The translations under genes and the position numbers were made by a program. From JAMXLO01 sp963749575 (GTDB lineage: Bacteria; Pseudomonadota; Alphaproteobacteria; Acetobacterales; Acetobacteraceae), in NCBI GenBank assembly GCA_963749575.1, contig CAVVNM010000014.1, forward strand, positions 1,178,001 through 1,242,000: a stretch of DNA of 64,000 nucleotides, read 5' to 3'. Every line of letters starts with the position of its first letter. Position 1 is the stretch's first letter. Below the pieces are notes generated by a model, which did not search any database, was not told the origin of the DNA, and was given only the letters and a program-made list of their open reading frames with translations. Shown here piece by piece: positions 25,847 through 35,494 of this stretch.

Positions 25847-27088
25847 CTACACCTGCGGCGCCACGCCGACGTACCTGTATTGGTGGATCAGGTCGTCCAC
25901 CGGGTGCGTCGTGTCATGCTTCACCTGGAACACTGCGATCACCTTCTGCTTGAGGTCGCCGTTCTCATCGAAGCTGACCTCGCCTTGCAGCGTCTTGAGC
26001 TTGGTGTCCGCGATCGCGTCCCGCACGTTGACCCGATCAACTGGCTTGCCCGACTTGGCAACCCGCCCGATCGCGTCGATCACCACCTGGACGGCGTCAT
26101 AGGCGGTGATTGAATAGTCTGACGGCGGCCGGCCGGACTTCGCAGTGAAGCGCTTGACCCAGGGCGCCATTTCCGCGTCCTCCATCATGTGCGGACAGGC
26201 GACGGTCGCGTACCAGCCGTCGGCGGCCGGGAAACCGGCGCCCTGCAGGATCGACGGACCATACATGCCGTCGCCACCCGCTTTGACCAGGTTCGGCACC
26301 AGGTCATACGCCTGCTTGGCCAGCTTCACGCCGGCCTGCGCGTCGCCGCCGTAATAGATCGACTGCGCGCCCGTCGCCTTGATCTTGGTCAGCGCCGGCG
26401 TGTAGTCGGCCGCCTTCGGATCCAGCCGGTCGTGTCCCAGCACCTCGATGCCCCGCTTCTTCGCCTGTGCCTCGAACGCGGTGGAGATGCCGATGCCGTA
26501 GGCGCCGCTGTCGTCCAGACCGAACACGCTCTTCACCTTCAGCGTGTCGGCGAAATAGTTCGCCATGTTGGGGCCCTGGTAGGCATCGGTCGTGACGGTG
26601 CGGAAATAGACCGCCTTGCCGGCCGGGCGGTACAACGAGGCGAACTTGGGATCCGTGATGTCCGGATTGGTCGAGGTCGGCGTGATGGTGGCGAGGTTGC
26701 CCTGGCTGTAGATCGGCGACATCGCCTTGCCGGGCGTGCTGCTCATCGGGCCGAGTGAGGCGACAACGGATTTGTCGGCGACCATCTTGCGCACATTGAT
26801 CGCCGCTTGCGCCGGATCGTACTGTCCCGCGGTGGCGGTCCCGTCGTCCAGCATCAGGACATTCAGGTGATAGCCGGCGGCGCCGCCCTTGGCATTCGCT
26901 TCGTCGATCGCGAGCATGAACCCGTCGCGGATCAGCACCGCCGTTTCGGCGTCCGCGCCGGTGAGCGACAGATCGATACCGATCGTGACCGCGGTCTCGG
27001 CGGCGAACCCGCGATAGGGACGCAACACGCCGGCGGCGGCGGACACCCCAGCCAGGTGGATCATGGAACGGCGGGTAAACCAGGTCAT
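25847..27088 (-). CDS. ABC transporter substrate-binding protein (branched-chain amino acid type)
   Basis: 413-residue periplasmic binding protein (Peripla_BP_6/LivJ type). I start it at MTWFTRRSMIHLAGVSAAAG (27088, preceded by GGGAGAT), which gives a twin-arginine-like signal (TRRSM) and cleavage near RGFAAE. The mature part begins VTIGIDLSLTGADAETAV; other landmarks are LDDGTATAGQYDPAQ, SQGNLATITPTSTNPDITD, RTVTTDAYQGPNMAN and PPSDYSITAYDAVQ. It is closely paralogous to the protein at 57425-58663. No permease or ATPase genes are adjacent. It is downstream of two acyl-CoA dehydrogenase genes, suggesting uptake of an organic acid that they degrade (inference). Confidence 0.93.
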   Translation of the reverse strand: MTWFTRRSMIHLAGVSAAAGVLRPYRGFAAETAVTIGIDLSLTGADAETAVLIRDGFMLAIDEANAKGGAAGYHLNVLMLDDGTATAGQYDPAQAAINVRKMVADKSVVASLGPMSSTPGKAMSPIYSQGNLATITPTSTNPDITDPKFASLYRPAGKAVYFRTVTTDAYQGPNMANYFADTLKVKSVFGLDDSGAYGIGISTAFEAQAKKRGIEVLGHDRLDPKAADYTPALTKIKATGAQSIYYGGDAQAGVKLAKQAYDLVPNLVKAGGDGMYGPSILQGAGFPAADGWYATVACPHMMEDAEMAPWVKRFTAKSGRPPSDYSITAYDAVQVVIDAIGRVAKSGKPVDRVNVRDAIADTKLKTLQGEVSFDENGDLKQKVIAVFQVKHDTTHPVDDLIHQYRYVGVAPQV

Positions 27089-27128
27089 CGTGCATCTCCC
27101 ATTTTTGTCACCAGAGCCAAGTCGACGG

Positions 27129-28205
27129 TCAGCCATCGGTCAGCGTCGGCCACAGCGCGTCGGCACCGCCGTTGCAAACGTACGCGCCGACCTTGGCCGC
27201 CCATTCGGTATCACCGCCGAACTCGTCGCGCCATGACCACAGTCGCCGCGTGCTGAGCTGCAGCGCATATTCCTTGGTGAAGCCGATGGCGCCGTGCACC
27301 TGGTGTGCGATCTCCGACGCCAGCGTCGCCGCGTCGCCCACCCGCGTCTTGGCGATCGCGATCAGGAATTCCTGCCTCGCCGGATCGTCGAGCGACAACG
27401 CCTCCACGCCGGCATCTGCCGCGGCGCCGGCGGCGGCCACCTGGCCCGCCATCACCGCAAGCTGCTGCTGCACCGCCTGGAATTTCGCGATCGGCCGGCC
27501 GAACTGCTTGCGCTCGCCGGCATAGCTCACCGCGGTGTCCAGCGCGCGCTCCATCGCACCGGCCATCAGCACCGCGCGCGCCAGCGCCCCGCGCCGGTAC
27601 AGCGCCGCTCGATCGACCCCCGGCGCTGTGGGCGCCACCGCATCGCCGGAGACCCGCAATCCGGCGAAGGACAGCGTGTCGCGCGGCTCACCGGCCATGT
27701 TGCGCCCGCCAGCCACCGTTGCCCCCGAGGCGCCGTCCAGTGTCACCACCATCGCGCCGTCCGGCCCGTCGGCGAGCAGCACGATACGGCCGGCGGTGGT
27801 CGCCCAGGGCAGCCGGCTGGCGCGGCCTGACAGCCGCCAGCCGTTGCCGTCGCGCGCCAGCGCCAGCCTGTCGTCGCTGCGCACCGGACCCACCGTCATC
27901 GGCTGTTCGCCCACGGCCAATCCCGCCGCTGACGCGACCCAGGCCGCCAGCATCGTCTCGGCCAGCGGGATCGGCGCGGCAAACCGTCCGGCCACGCGCA
28001 ACACGGCGTAGAGATCCGACCACTCGGCATCCGCGCCGCCCGCCGACTCCGGCAGTGCCGCCAGCGGCACACCGGTCTCGCTCACCGCCTGCCACAGCGC
28101 CTCGGGGAAGCTGCCGGTCTCGGCGTTGTCGGCGACCTGCTTGGTGCAATGGTCCGCGAACAGGCGGTTCATGCTCTCGAGCAGCATCCGGGTTTCATCG
28201 CGCAT
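27129..28205 (-). CDS. Acyl-CoA dehydrogenase family protein (short form)
   Basis: 358-residue acyl-CoA dehydrogenase-like flavoprotein. It starts MRDETRMLLESMNRLFADHC. The middle domain is reduced and C-terminal motifs are clear: AVSYAGERKQFGRPIAKFQA is the family signature and HQVHGAIGFTKEYALQLSTR the substrate/FAD loop. Such smaller subunits often pair with a normal-length partner to form heteromeric steroid or aromatic-acid dehydrogenases; its neighbour is of normal length. No catalytic Glu is obvious at the usual site. The gap to the partner is 11 bp, so they share an operon. Confidence 0.9.
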   Translation of the reverse strand: MRDETRMLLESMNRLFADHCTKQVADNAETGSFPEALWQAVSETGVPLAALPESAGGADAEWSDLYAVLRVAGRFAAPIPLAETMLAAWVASAAGLAVGEQPMTVGPVRSDDRLALARDGNGWRLSGRASRLPWATTAGRIVLLADGPDGAMVVTLDGASGATVAGGRNMAGEPRDTLSFAGLRVSGDAVAPTAPGVDRAALYRRGALARAVLMAGAMERALDTAVSYAGERKQFGRPIAKFQAVQQQLAVMAGQVAAAGAAADAGVEALSLDDPARQEFLIAIAKTRVGDAATLASEIAHQVHGAIGFTKEYALQLSTRRLWSWRDEFGGDTEWAAKVGAYVCNGGADALWPTLTDG

Positions 28206-28216
28206 GTCCGCCTCCG

Positions 28217-29365
28217 TCAGCGCAAACCGAGGCCGCGCGCGATTATGCCGCGCAGGATCTCGCGCGTGCCGCCCTGGATCGACAACCGCGGTGCGTTCAT
28301 CGTGGCGCGCGCCAGCATGGATACATACGTATCGACAGCTTCCAGCTCCGGCTCAGCCGGGAACAGCTGCCGCGCGATCACCGGCAGGTCCTGCTCGTAG
28401 CGGGTGCCAAGATCCTTGGTCACCGCGGCCTCGTTCAGCGGCTGCAAGCCTTCCTGCAACATGCCGGCAATCGACAGCGACATCCGCCGCAGCGTGGCAA
28501 GCTGCGACACCAGTCGCCCGAGCGCTGCCGCGGTCGCGTGATCCGGGTTGCGGCCGGCGACCCGCACCATCTCGGTCAGTAGCTTGAACAGCACCAGAAA
28601 GCGGTCCGGCCCGCTGCGCTCGAACGCGAGCTCGCTCGACACCTGGCGCCAGCCGTTGCCGATCTCGCCGAACAGCCGGTCGTCCGGGACGAACAGGTCG
28701 GTGAGGAACAGCTGATTGAAGTGGTGCTCGCCGATCAGGTTGATCACCGGTCTGATCTCGATGCCGGGCGAGTTCTTCAGGTCCACCAGGAACTGGGTCG
28801 CGCCGGCGTGCCGGTCTACTTCGTCCTGCCCCGCATCGGCCATCTTGCAGAACAGGATCATGTAGTCGGCGCGGTGCGCGTTCGAGGTCCACAGCTTGCT
28901 GCCGTTGATGCGGAAGCCGCCGTCGACCTTCACCGCGCGGGTGCGCGTGCCGGCGAGATCGGAGCCGGAGTCCGGCTCGCTCATGCCGATGCAGAACGAC
29001 AGGTCACCGCGCACTATGCGTGGCAGGAACCAATTCTTCTGCTCGTCCGTGCCATAACGCAGGATGTTCGGTCCGCTCTGCCGATCGGCGGTCCAGTGGA
29101 AACCGACCGGGGCACCCGCCGCCAGCATCTCCTCGATCAACACATAGCGCTCGAACGCGGTGCGCTCGTGCCCGCCATACTGCTTCGGCCAGGTCATGCC
29201 GATCCAGCCTCGCTCGGCCATCTTGCGGCTGAACGCCTGATCGTGGTCGCGCCGGTTGCCGAGCGACGCGCGGTTGTCGTCGAGGAACCCGCGCACCTCA
29301 TTGCGCAGGGCCTTGGCGGCGGGCGGCAGCTCGACCGGATCGAAGCGGAATGCCTGCGGTGTCAT
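28217..29365 (-). CDS. Acyl-CoA dehydrogenase
   Basis: 382-residue FAD-dependent acyl-CoA dehydrogenase, starting MTPQAFRFDPVELPPAAKAL (ATG at 29365; 24 more in-frame codons upstream lack similarity). Motifs are GWIGMTWPKQYGGHERTAFE, LSFCIGMSEPDSGSDLAGTR (flavin-binding loop) and FRINGSKLWTSNAHRADYMI. The C-terminus reads APRLSIQGGTREILRGIIAR, the CoA/FAD end signature. It is first in the operon with the short ACAD and the binding protein. It probably introduces an alpha-beta double bond into a CoA ester imported or activated elsewhere. Confidence 0.93.
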   Translation of the reverse strand: MTPQAFRFDPVELPPAAKALRNEVRGFLDDNRASLGNRRDHDQAFSRKMAERGWIGMTWPKQYGGHERTAFERYVLIEEMLAAGAPVGFHWTADRQSGPNILRYGTDEQKNWFLPRIVRGDLSFCIGMSEPDSGSDLAGTRTRAVKVDGGFRINGSKLWTSNAHRADYMILFCKMADAGQDEVDRHAGATQFLVDLKNSPGIEIRPVINLIGEHHFNQLFLTDLFVPDDRLFGEIGNGWRQVSSELAFERSGPDRFLVLFKLLTEMVRVAGRNPDHATAAALGRLVSQLATLRRMSLSIAGMLQEGLQPLNEAAVTKDLGTRYEQDLPVIARQLFPAEPELEAVDTYVSMLARATMNAPRLSIQGGTREILRGIIARGLGLR

Positions 29366-29413
29366 CGGCGCAGCCCTTTCGGCGTCGGGCCGCGACGATA
29401 CCTCGGGTCCGCG

Positions 29414-29440
29414 GTCATTGCGAGCGAGGCCGGGCAATCC
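29414..29440 (+). repeat. Dispersed-repeat-like element (GTCATTGCGAGC...GGGCAATCC)
   Basis: GTCATTGCGAGCGAGGCCGG followed by GCAATCC has the form of the widespread 'ATTGCGAGCGAAGCGAAGCAATCC' intergenic repeat of GC-rich bacteria, with an ATTGC...GCAAT dyad. It lies in the 132-bp gap between the acyl-CoA dehydrogenase start and the SARP regulator stop. Only one clear copy occurs in this window, so the assignment rests on recall of the motif. Confidence 0.45.
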
Positions 29441-29497
29441 CTGATCGGCGTACCCCTCGGCGGGGAGCGCTTCGCCGCACGCGCAACGACACTGAAA

Positions 29498-31556
29498 TCA
29501 GTGCGCTTCCTGCGTCTGCAGCTGCTCTGCCGGTTCGCCGCCGCCGCATGGCACCCCCGCGAGGCGCAAGCCCTCGGCATAATGATTGCGGTCGCTCTCG
29601 CGCTCGAGCGGCGAGGTGGCGGTGAAGCGCTCCACGGTGAAATCCGGTTCGATCGCCATCAGCCGGCGCAGTACCACCGCGGCCTCCCGCGATCGACCGA
29701 GATGACCCAGCGCCGACAGGTAGGGCTTGAACCCGGCGGACAGCGACGGGTTCATCTGCGTCACCCCGCGACCCGCCGCAACCGCCGACTCATAGTCGCG
29801 CTTCAGCAGATGGATCACCGTGAAGAAGCCGTCGAATAAGAAGGCATGTGGATCAAGCGGCGACAATTTCTTGTAGCGGTTGTTGCGCCGCTCGGCTTCC
29901 TCCGGATCGCCCATATACGCGTAGGTGATTGCTGACAGTGCCCAGGCCATGGCCAGGTTGGGGTTGAGCGACAGCGCCCGCTCGTGCAGCGCCAGGCCCT
30001 CGCGCAGGCGCCGGTGCAGGAACGAACGAACATGACCCGCGATCGTGAGACCGCGGGCATCGTATGGGTCGAGCACGATGGCCCGTTCCGCCAGATCGCC
30101 CGCCGCTTCCATCATTGCATTCGGGTCGTCGGCCCAGCCCTGGCCGACCAGGAAGATATGCCAGTAGGCATACCAGGCGTGCGCTGCCGCGTAATCGGGT
30201 TCCAACTCGATCGCGTGCGAAAGGTATTCCCCCGCCATCATGTAAGGACCGCGCTCCATACGACCGATCAGCGGGATCGCCCGCAGCATCAGGTCATAGG
30301 CGGTGGCATCGACCGGCGTGCGGCCAGCACTGCGCTTGGCCTCGATCAGCAGGATCTCCGGATCGATCTGCGCCACCACCTCCGAGGCGATCTCGTCCTG
30401 CAGGGAGAGCAGGTCATTGGACTGGCGGTCGAAACGGCGCGCCCAGACCACTTGGTTGCCCGCCCGCAGGTCCAGCAGCCGCACCGTGATGCGCAGCCGG
30501 CTGCGCACCCGCTGGATCGAGCCGTCGACCAGAAAGTCGATGCCGAAGGTGCGGCGGATGGCAGTCTCGTCGCGGGTCTCCGAGGCGAAGCGGAGCGAGC
30601 GAATTCGAGGCGACCACGAAGATCCAGCGGAACCGGGCCAGCGCAGTGGTGATTTCCTCGGCAAGGCCAGGTGCGAGGTGCGCCTCCTCCTCGGTGGTGC
30701 CGACCAGATGCAGCGGCATGACGCCGACATGGGCGCCGCCGCGGGCCGGGTGAACCTCCTGTACCCGCGGCTCCAGGATCGCCGGCGGTTCGTCGGGTTC
30801 CCCGGCGACCGGCGCTGGCGGCGGTGGAGGTGCCGGCGGCCGCAGCGGCATGCGGCTGCCCGAGGGGCCGCGGATCTCCGCCAGCAGCTTCTGCGTCTCC
30901 GGCGACGGCGACGCGTCCAGCAGGTCGGCCAGCACCGCGCGGCAGCGGTCATAGGCCTGGATCGCCATGCCGCGCTCGCCGCGCGCCGCATGCGCCCGCA
31001 TCAGCGCACGCCAGGCGCCCTCGTGCGCGCGGTCGATCTGCAGCAGGCGCTGCGCCGCGGGGATCGCCGCCTCCGGCTCCACCTGCTCGCGCAGCAGCGC
31101 CTCGGCCACAGTGCGGGCACGGTCGCGCACCCGCTCGCGCTCGGTGGTCAGCCAGGTGTCGAAGGTGGGATCGATGCCGTCCAGGTCCTCCAGCAGGTCG
31201 CCGTCCAGCAGCGACAGCGAGGCCGGCTGGTCGGTGGTCGCCCGCATCACCTCTTCCACATCCACCCAGACGACACCGGGGCGGAGCGAGATGTGATCGC
31301 GAGTCACCAGCAGGACCTCGGTCCCGGCCGGCGACAATGTCTCCAGCAGCCGATGGATTTCCTGCCGCAACGAGGCGCGGGCCTGTTCCTCCGGGCGCCT
31401 GCTCCACAGCAGTTCCGCCAGGCGGCCACGCAGTGCGGCCCGCGGCGACGACAGCGCAATCACCGCAAGCAGCGCACGGGTCTTGCGTCCGGCCGGCAGC
31501 ACGCTCTCGCTGGTCAGCGTCCAGGCTTCCATCTGGCCGATCAACCGCAACCGCAT
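29498..31556 (-). CDS. SARP-type regulator with TolB-like and TPR domains, one frameshift
   Basis: Repaired length ~685 residues. The start at 31556 reads MRLRLIGQMEAWTLTSESVL. An OmpR-like winged helix (GRKTRALLAVIALSSPRAAL, LRGRLAELLWSRRPEEQARA) is followed by a bacterial transcriptional activator domain (EPEAAIPAAQRLLQIDRAHE). A Pro-rich linker leads to an FlgO/TolB-like segment (FGIDFLVDGSIQRVRSRLRI) and C-terminal TPRs (AIELEPDYAAAHAWYAYWHI, LSLNPNLAMAWALSAITYAY). The frame breaks near 30590-30600, where GCTCGCTC on the minus strand looks like a 4-base duplication. It lies downstream of gshA and upstream of the acyl-CoA dehydrogenase operon, the likely target (inference). Confidence 0.83.
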
Positions 31557-31692
31557 CACGACCTGTCCCGCCGCACTCGGCGGCGTGACGTGGGCCGAAG
31601 GTCGGTGTGACGTGCCAGCCATCATGGGGTCATCTGTGGCGCGTTCGGTTGTCTGGGTCCGGCCTCGGCATGACTGTTCCTGCGGTCATCCT

Positions 31693-33083
31693 TCAGATTG
31701 CCGCCTCGGGGAAGATCTTCCGGATATCACCCTGCCACGCCTGATGATAGCGCGCCAGCCAATGTTCCGCCTGAGTTGGTTCGCCGGCCGCAATGGCCTC
31801 CAGTGGAGCGAGATAGATCGACTCATCCAGTCCAGCTGCATTGTAGCGGCCCCTGGCACGCAACCCGTCGCGCGAAATGGCGATGGCGTCGCGTGCGAGG
31901 TCGCGCAGGCTGCCGCCACGCCAGGATGCCGCCAATCCCTCGCGCGGCACGGCGGCGCGCAGCGCCACGGCGTCCTCCCAGGTTGCGTCGCGCAACAGCG
32001 CCTCGGCGGCGGTGAGTGCCGCCTCGTCGTACAGCAGCCCGACCCAGAACGCCGACTGCGCCACCATCATGTCGGCGCGCCCGGCATCGGCGCCGCGCAT
32101 CTCCAGGAACCGCTTGATCCGGACGTCGGTGAACACCGTGGTGATGTGATCGGCGAAGTCGCCGACCGTGGCGATCGGTACCGGCCACATTGTGCAGCCG
32201 GCCGCGCCATGAAGTCGCGGAACGACGCGCCGGCCACATCGATGTAGCTGCCGTTGCGATAGACGAAGTACATCGGCACATGATCGACCAGCCACTCGAC
32301 ATAGCGCTCGAAGCCAAAGCCAGGCTCGAACATCACGCGCGGTATGCCGGAGCGATCGTTGTCGGTGTCGAGTCCAGACATACGCGCGATACGACAGGAA
32401 GCCGTTCGGCCTGCCCTCGGTGAACGGCGAGTTGGCGAACAGCGCGGTGGCCAGCGGCTGCAGCAGCAGCGACACGCGCAGCTTGCGCAGCATGTCCTGC
32501 TCGCGATGCGTAGTCCAGATTGACCTGCACGGTGCAGGTGCGCGTCATCATGTCGAGGCCGCGCGTTCGCCGACCTTCGGCATGTAGCGCCGCATGATCG
32601 CGTAGCGGCCCTTCGGCATCCACGGCATCTGCTCGCGCGTCGCGGTCGGATGGAAGCCGAGTGGCGCGAAACCGATCTGCAGATCGCGCGATACGCTGCG
32701 CACCTGATCGTAGTGTGCCTCGAGTTCCGCCATCGTGTCGTGCAGCGTTTCCAGCGGTGCGCCGGACAGTTCGAGCTGGCCGGCGGGTTCCAGCGAGATC
32801 GCCGCGTCGCCCTGCTTCAGGCCGATGATGTTGCCGCGCGTCGGTGATCGGCTCGCCGCCGAAACGCTGCCGCATGCCCTCCAGCAGCCCGCGGATCGAG
32901 CCGGGCTGGCCATCGGTCGGATCGTACGGGCGGCGTGGCGAGATCGGCCAGGCGGAAGCCGAACTTCTCGTGCTCGGTGCCGATGCGGAACTGCTCCGCC
33001 GGCTTGCAGCCGGCCGCGATGTAGTCGGCCAGTTGCTTCAGCGAGGTGATCGGCGTCGAGTCGGCGTCTCCGGGATTGGACAT
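31693..33083 (-). CDS. gshA: Glutamate-cysteine ligase (GCS2/plant type), multiple frameshifts
   Basis: First enzyme of glutathione synthesis, joining glutamate and cysteine with ATP. Pieces in five or more frame segments follow in the right order: AEQFRIGTEHEKFGFRLADL; MRQRFGGEPI; IIGLKQGDAAISLEPAGQLE with LSGAPLETLHD; MPWMPKGRYAIMRRYMPKVG; MMTRTCTVQVNLDY; FANSPFTEGRPNGFLSYRAY; VMFEPGFGFERYVEWLVDHV with PMYFVYR; IKRFLEMRGADAGRADMMVA; and a C-terminal ARYHQAWQGDIRKIFPEAAI. The total span corresponds to ~463 codons, the normal size. I count about seven shifts (near 32925, 32845, 32565, 32505, 32375, 32215 and 32190). Conserved content with normal overall length favours sequence errors over a dead gene. 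Confidence 0.85.
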
Positions 33084-33119
33084 GCTGCTCCCAGGCGTGG
33101 CGGGTTGAGTTTCATGGTA

Positions 33120-33829
33120 CTAGCGGCAGTCCACCCCCTGCAACAATGCCAGCCCGGCGATACAGGCGGTGTCGGCGCGCAGGATGCGCGGGCCGAGCGA
33201 TACCGGCGTCACAAAGGGATGCGCCCGCAGCGCGTCAAGTTCCGCCGGCGTGAAGCCGCCCTCGGGGCCGACCAGCAGCGCGCGCGGGCCATGGGTCGGC
33301 GCGCATGCGCGGCGCGCCGCTGCGCTCGATGGCGGCGAACAGGCGGCGCTCCGGTGGCCAGCCGAACAGCAGTGCCGCGAGCGACTGCGGCGCGCGCAGT
33401 TCCGGTACCGTCAGGCGCTCGGACTGCTCGGCGGCCTCGATCGCGATCGCGGCGAGGCGGTCCGCGTTGATCCGATGCGTGTTGCCGCGTTCGGTGATGA
33501 CAGGGAGCAGTGCGGCGACGCCGAGTTCGGTCGCCTTCTGCACCACGAGGTCGGTGGCGTCGCGCTTCAGCAGCGCGAACGCCAGCCAGAGGTCGGGCTC
33601 CGCCGCCTGCATCCGCGTCCGGTGTTCGACGCGCAGACTGGCGCGGTCGCGCCGGATGGTCTCGATCCGGGCGCTGAACTCGCCGTCGCGGCCGTTGAAC
33701 AGCAGCACCCTGTCGCCCGGGCCGCGGCGCATGACATTCGCCGAGATAATGCGCCTGCGCAGCGGTAGCGGCGATGGTGTCGCCCGCGGCCAGTGCCGGC
33801 GCGACGTAGAGGCGGATTGACCCGGTCAT
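33120..33829 (-). CDS. rsmE: 16S rRNA (uracil-1498-N3)-methyltransferase, two frameshifts
   Basis: SPOUT-class enzyme methylating U1498 of 16S rRNA. It starts MTGSIRLYVAPALAAGD with AAQAHYLG, shifts frame near 33735, continues MRRGPGDRVLLFNGRDGEFS and LLKRDATDLVVQKATELGVA with LLPVITERGNTHRINADR, then shifts again near 33290. The end reads RALLVGPEGGFTPAELDALR (SAM-binding knot, GPEGGF), LGPRILRADTA (LGxRILRxETA motif) and stops at 33120. The span of ~237 codons matches the family. It sits 36 bp downstream... of ubiA's divergent side: the two start codons are only 22 bp apart. gshA follows on the same strand with a 36-bp gap. Confidence 0.88.
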
Positions 33830-33851
33830 GACGGCGCGCAGAGTAGCAGCC

Positions 33852-34755
33852 ATGCAGGCGCACACCGATATCGTGGCGACCGGCTGGGTGGCGCGGCTGC
33901 CGCGCCGATGGCTGCCCTACCTGCTGCTGGCGCGGGTCGATCGGCCGATCGGCGTCTGGCTGCTGTTCCTGCCGGGCCTGTGGGGGATCCTGTTGTCCGG
34001 CCCCGCGCCGCGCGGGGCGCTGCGGCTGATCGTGCTGTTCGCGCGTTGGCGCGCTGGTGATGCGCGCCGCCGGTTGCGTGGTGAACGACCTGTGGGACCG
34101 CGACATCGACCGCCTGGTGGCGCGCACCGCCGGCCGGCCGCTCGCCTCCGGCATGCTGCGGCCGCGCCAGGCGCTGGTGTTCCTGGCTGGCACTGCTGCT
34201 GGTGGGGTTGGCGATCCTGCTGCAACTGAATGCGCTGGCGCAGGCGCTGGGGGCGGCGTCGCTGCTGCTGGTGGCGCTGTATCCGCTGGCGAAGCGGGTG
34301 ACGTGGTGGCCGCAACTCATGATGGGCGTCACGTTCGGCTTCGGCGCACCGCTGGGATACGCTGCCGGGGCCGGCAGGCTGGATGCGGCCTGGGCGGTGC
34401 TCTATGGCGCGGCGATCCTGTGGGATCTGGGCTTCGACACGATCTACGCACACCAGGATCGCGAGGACGATGCGCTGGTCGGGGTGAAGTCGACGGCGCG
34501 GCTGTTCGGCGACCGGACGGCGCCATTCCTGGCGGGATGCTATAGCGGGACGTGATCTTGCTGCTGGCGCTGGCCGGCTGGCTGGCCGGGCTGGGCGGCT
34601 GGTTCTATCCGGCGCTGGCGTTGCCCGCGGTGCTGCTGGGGCGGCAGGTCGTGGCGCTGGACATCGACGATCCGGCGCTGTGCCTGCGGCTGTTCAAGGC
34701 GAACCGCGAGGCCGGGCTGGCGGTGGCCGCGGCGATCCTGGTCGGGTGGGTGTGA
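33852..34755 (+). CDS. ubiA: 4-hydroxybenzoate polyprenyltransferase, three frameshifts
   Basis: Membrane prenyltransferase of ubiquinone synthesis. The start MQAHTDIVATGWVARLPRRW is followed by LARVDRPIGVWLLFLPGLWG. After a shift near 34045 comes the Mg-diphosphate motif NDLWDRDID in AAGCVVNDLWDRDIDRLVAR, with GRPLASGMLRPRQAL. After a second shift near 34195 comes LLQLNALAQALGAASLLLVA, with YPLAKRVTWWPQ and the second acidic motif YAHQDREDDALVGVKSTARL. A third, opposite shift near 34550 restores LLLALAGWLAGLGGWFYPAL. About 301 codons in total is normal. Several membrane helices are evident. An essential quinone gene broken three times yet of normal length points to read errors. Confidence 0.9.
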
Positions 34756-34771
34756 TGCCGGCAGCTCAGGG

Positions 34772-35494
34772 ATGACCGCGACAGGCGCGGCATCGGGGCC
34801 ACCTCGCCCGCAGCCGGGAGCGGCGGATCTGCCGGCGGCGTCTGCTCCGAGCCCCGCCGCGGAGCGCTTCGTCGCGGACCATACCGCCCTCGCCTGTGCT
34901 CCGCTGGTCCCCGAGATCACGCTGCACCTCGCCAGCGAGATCACCCCGATCTGGCAGGCCACCGAGACCTGGCTCGCCGAACGCAACGTGGAACCGCCAT
35001 TCTGGGCGTTCGCCTGGCCTGGTGGCCAGGCGCTCGCCCGTCACGTGCTGGACCATCCGTCCTGCGTCGCCGGCCGGCGCGTGCTCGACTTCGCCGCCGG
35101 CGGCGGCATCGCCGCCATCGCCTGTGCGCTGGCCGGCGCGGCATCGGTCGATGCGGCCGAGATCGACCCCTTGGCGCGCGCCGCGATCGCGCTGAACGCC
35201 GCGGCGAACCGCGTCTCGGTCGCCGTTGCCCGACACCGATCATCGTCGGCGCCGATTGCCGCTGGGACCTGATCCTGTGCGGCGACGTCTGCTACGAGGC
35301 GCCGATGACCGCGCACATCCTGCCGTGGCTGCGGCGGATGGCCGAGCGATGCCGAGGTCTGGCTGGCCGATCCGGGCCGCGCCTACCTGCCACGCAACGG
35401 TCTCACCGCATTCGCCAGCTACCGGGTGCCGACCAGCCTGGAACTGGAGGACCGTACCGAGCGGCAGGTCACGCTTTACCGGCTCGGCTTCTGA
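34772..35494 (+). CDS. Class I SAM-dependent methyltransferase (ETFB-lysine/nicotinamide-type), two frameshifts
   Basis: Repaired length ~240 residues. After a low-complexity N-terminus come ITLHLASEITPIWQATETWL and PPFWAFAWPGGQALARHVLD, then the SAM-binding RRVLDFAAGGGIAAIACALA (GGG loop) and VDAAEIDPLARAAIALNAAA. After a shift near 35232 the frame reads IIVGADCRWDLILCGDVCYE, the family post-I motif, then PWLRRMAER. A second shift near 35350 gives EVWLADPGRAYLPRNGLTAF, and the product ends LYRLGF at 35494. The layout resembles the METTL20/ETFB-lysine methyltransferase group; the target here is unknown. It follows ubiA by 16 bp. Confidence 0.8.
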
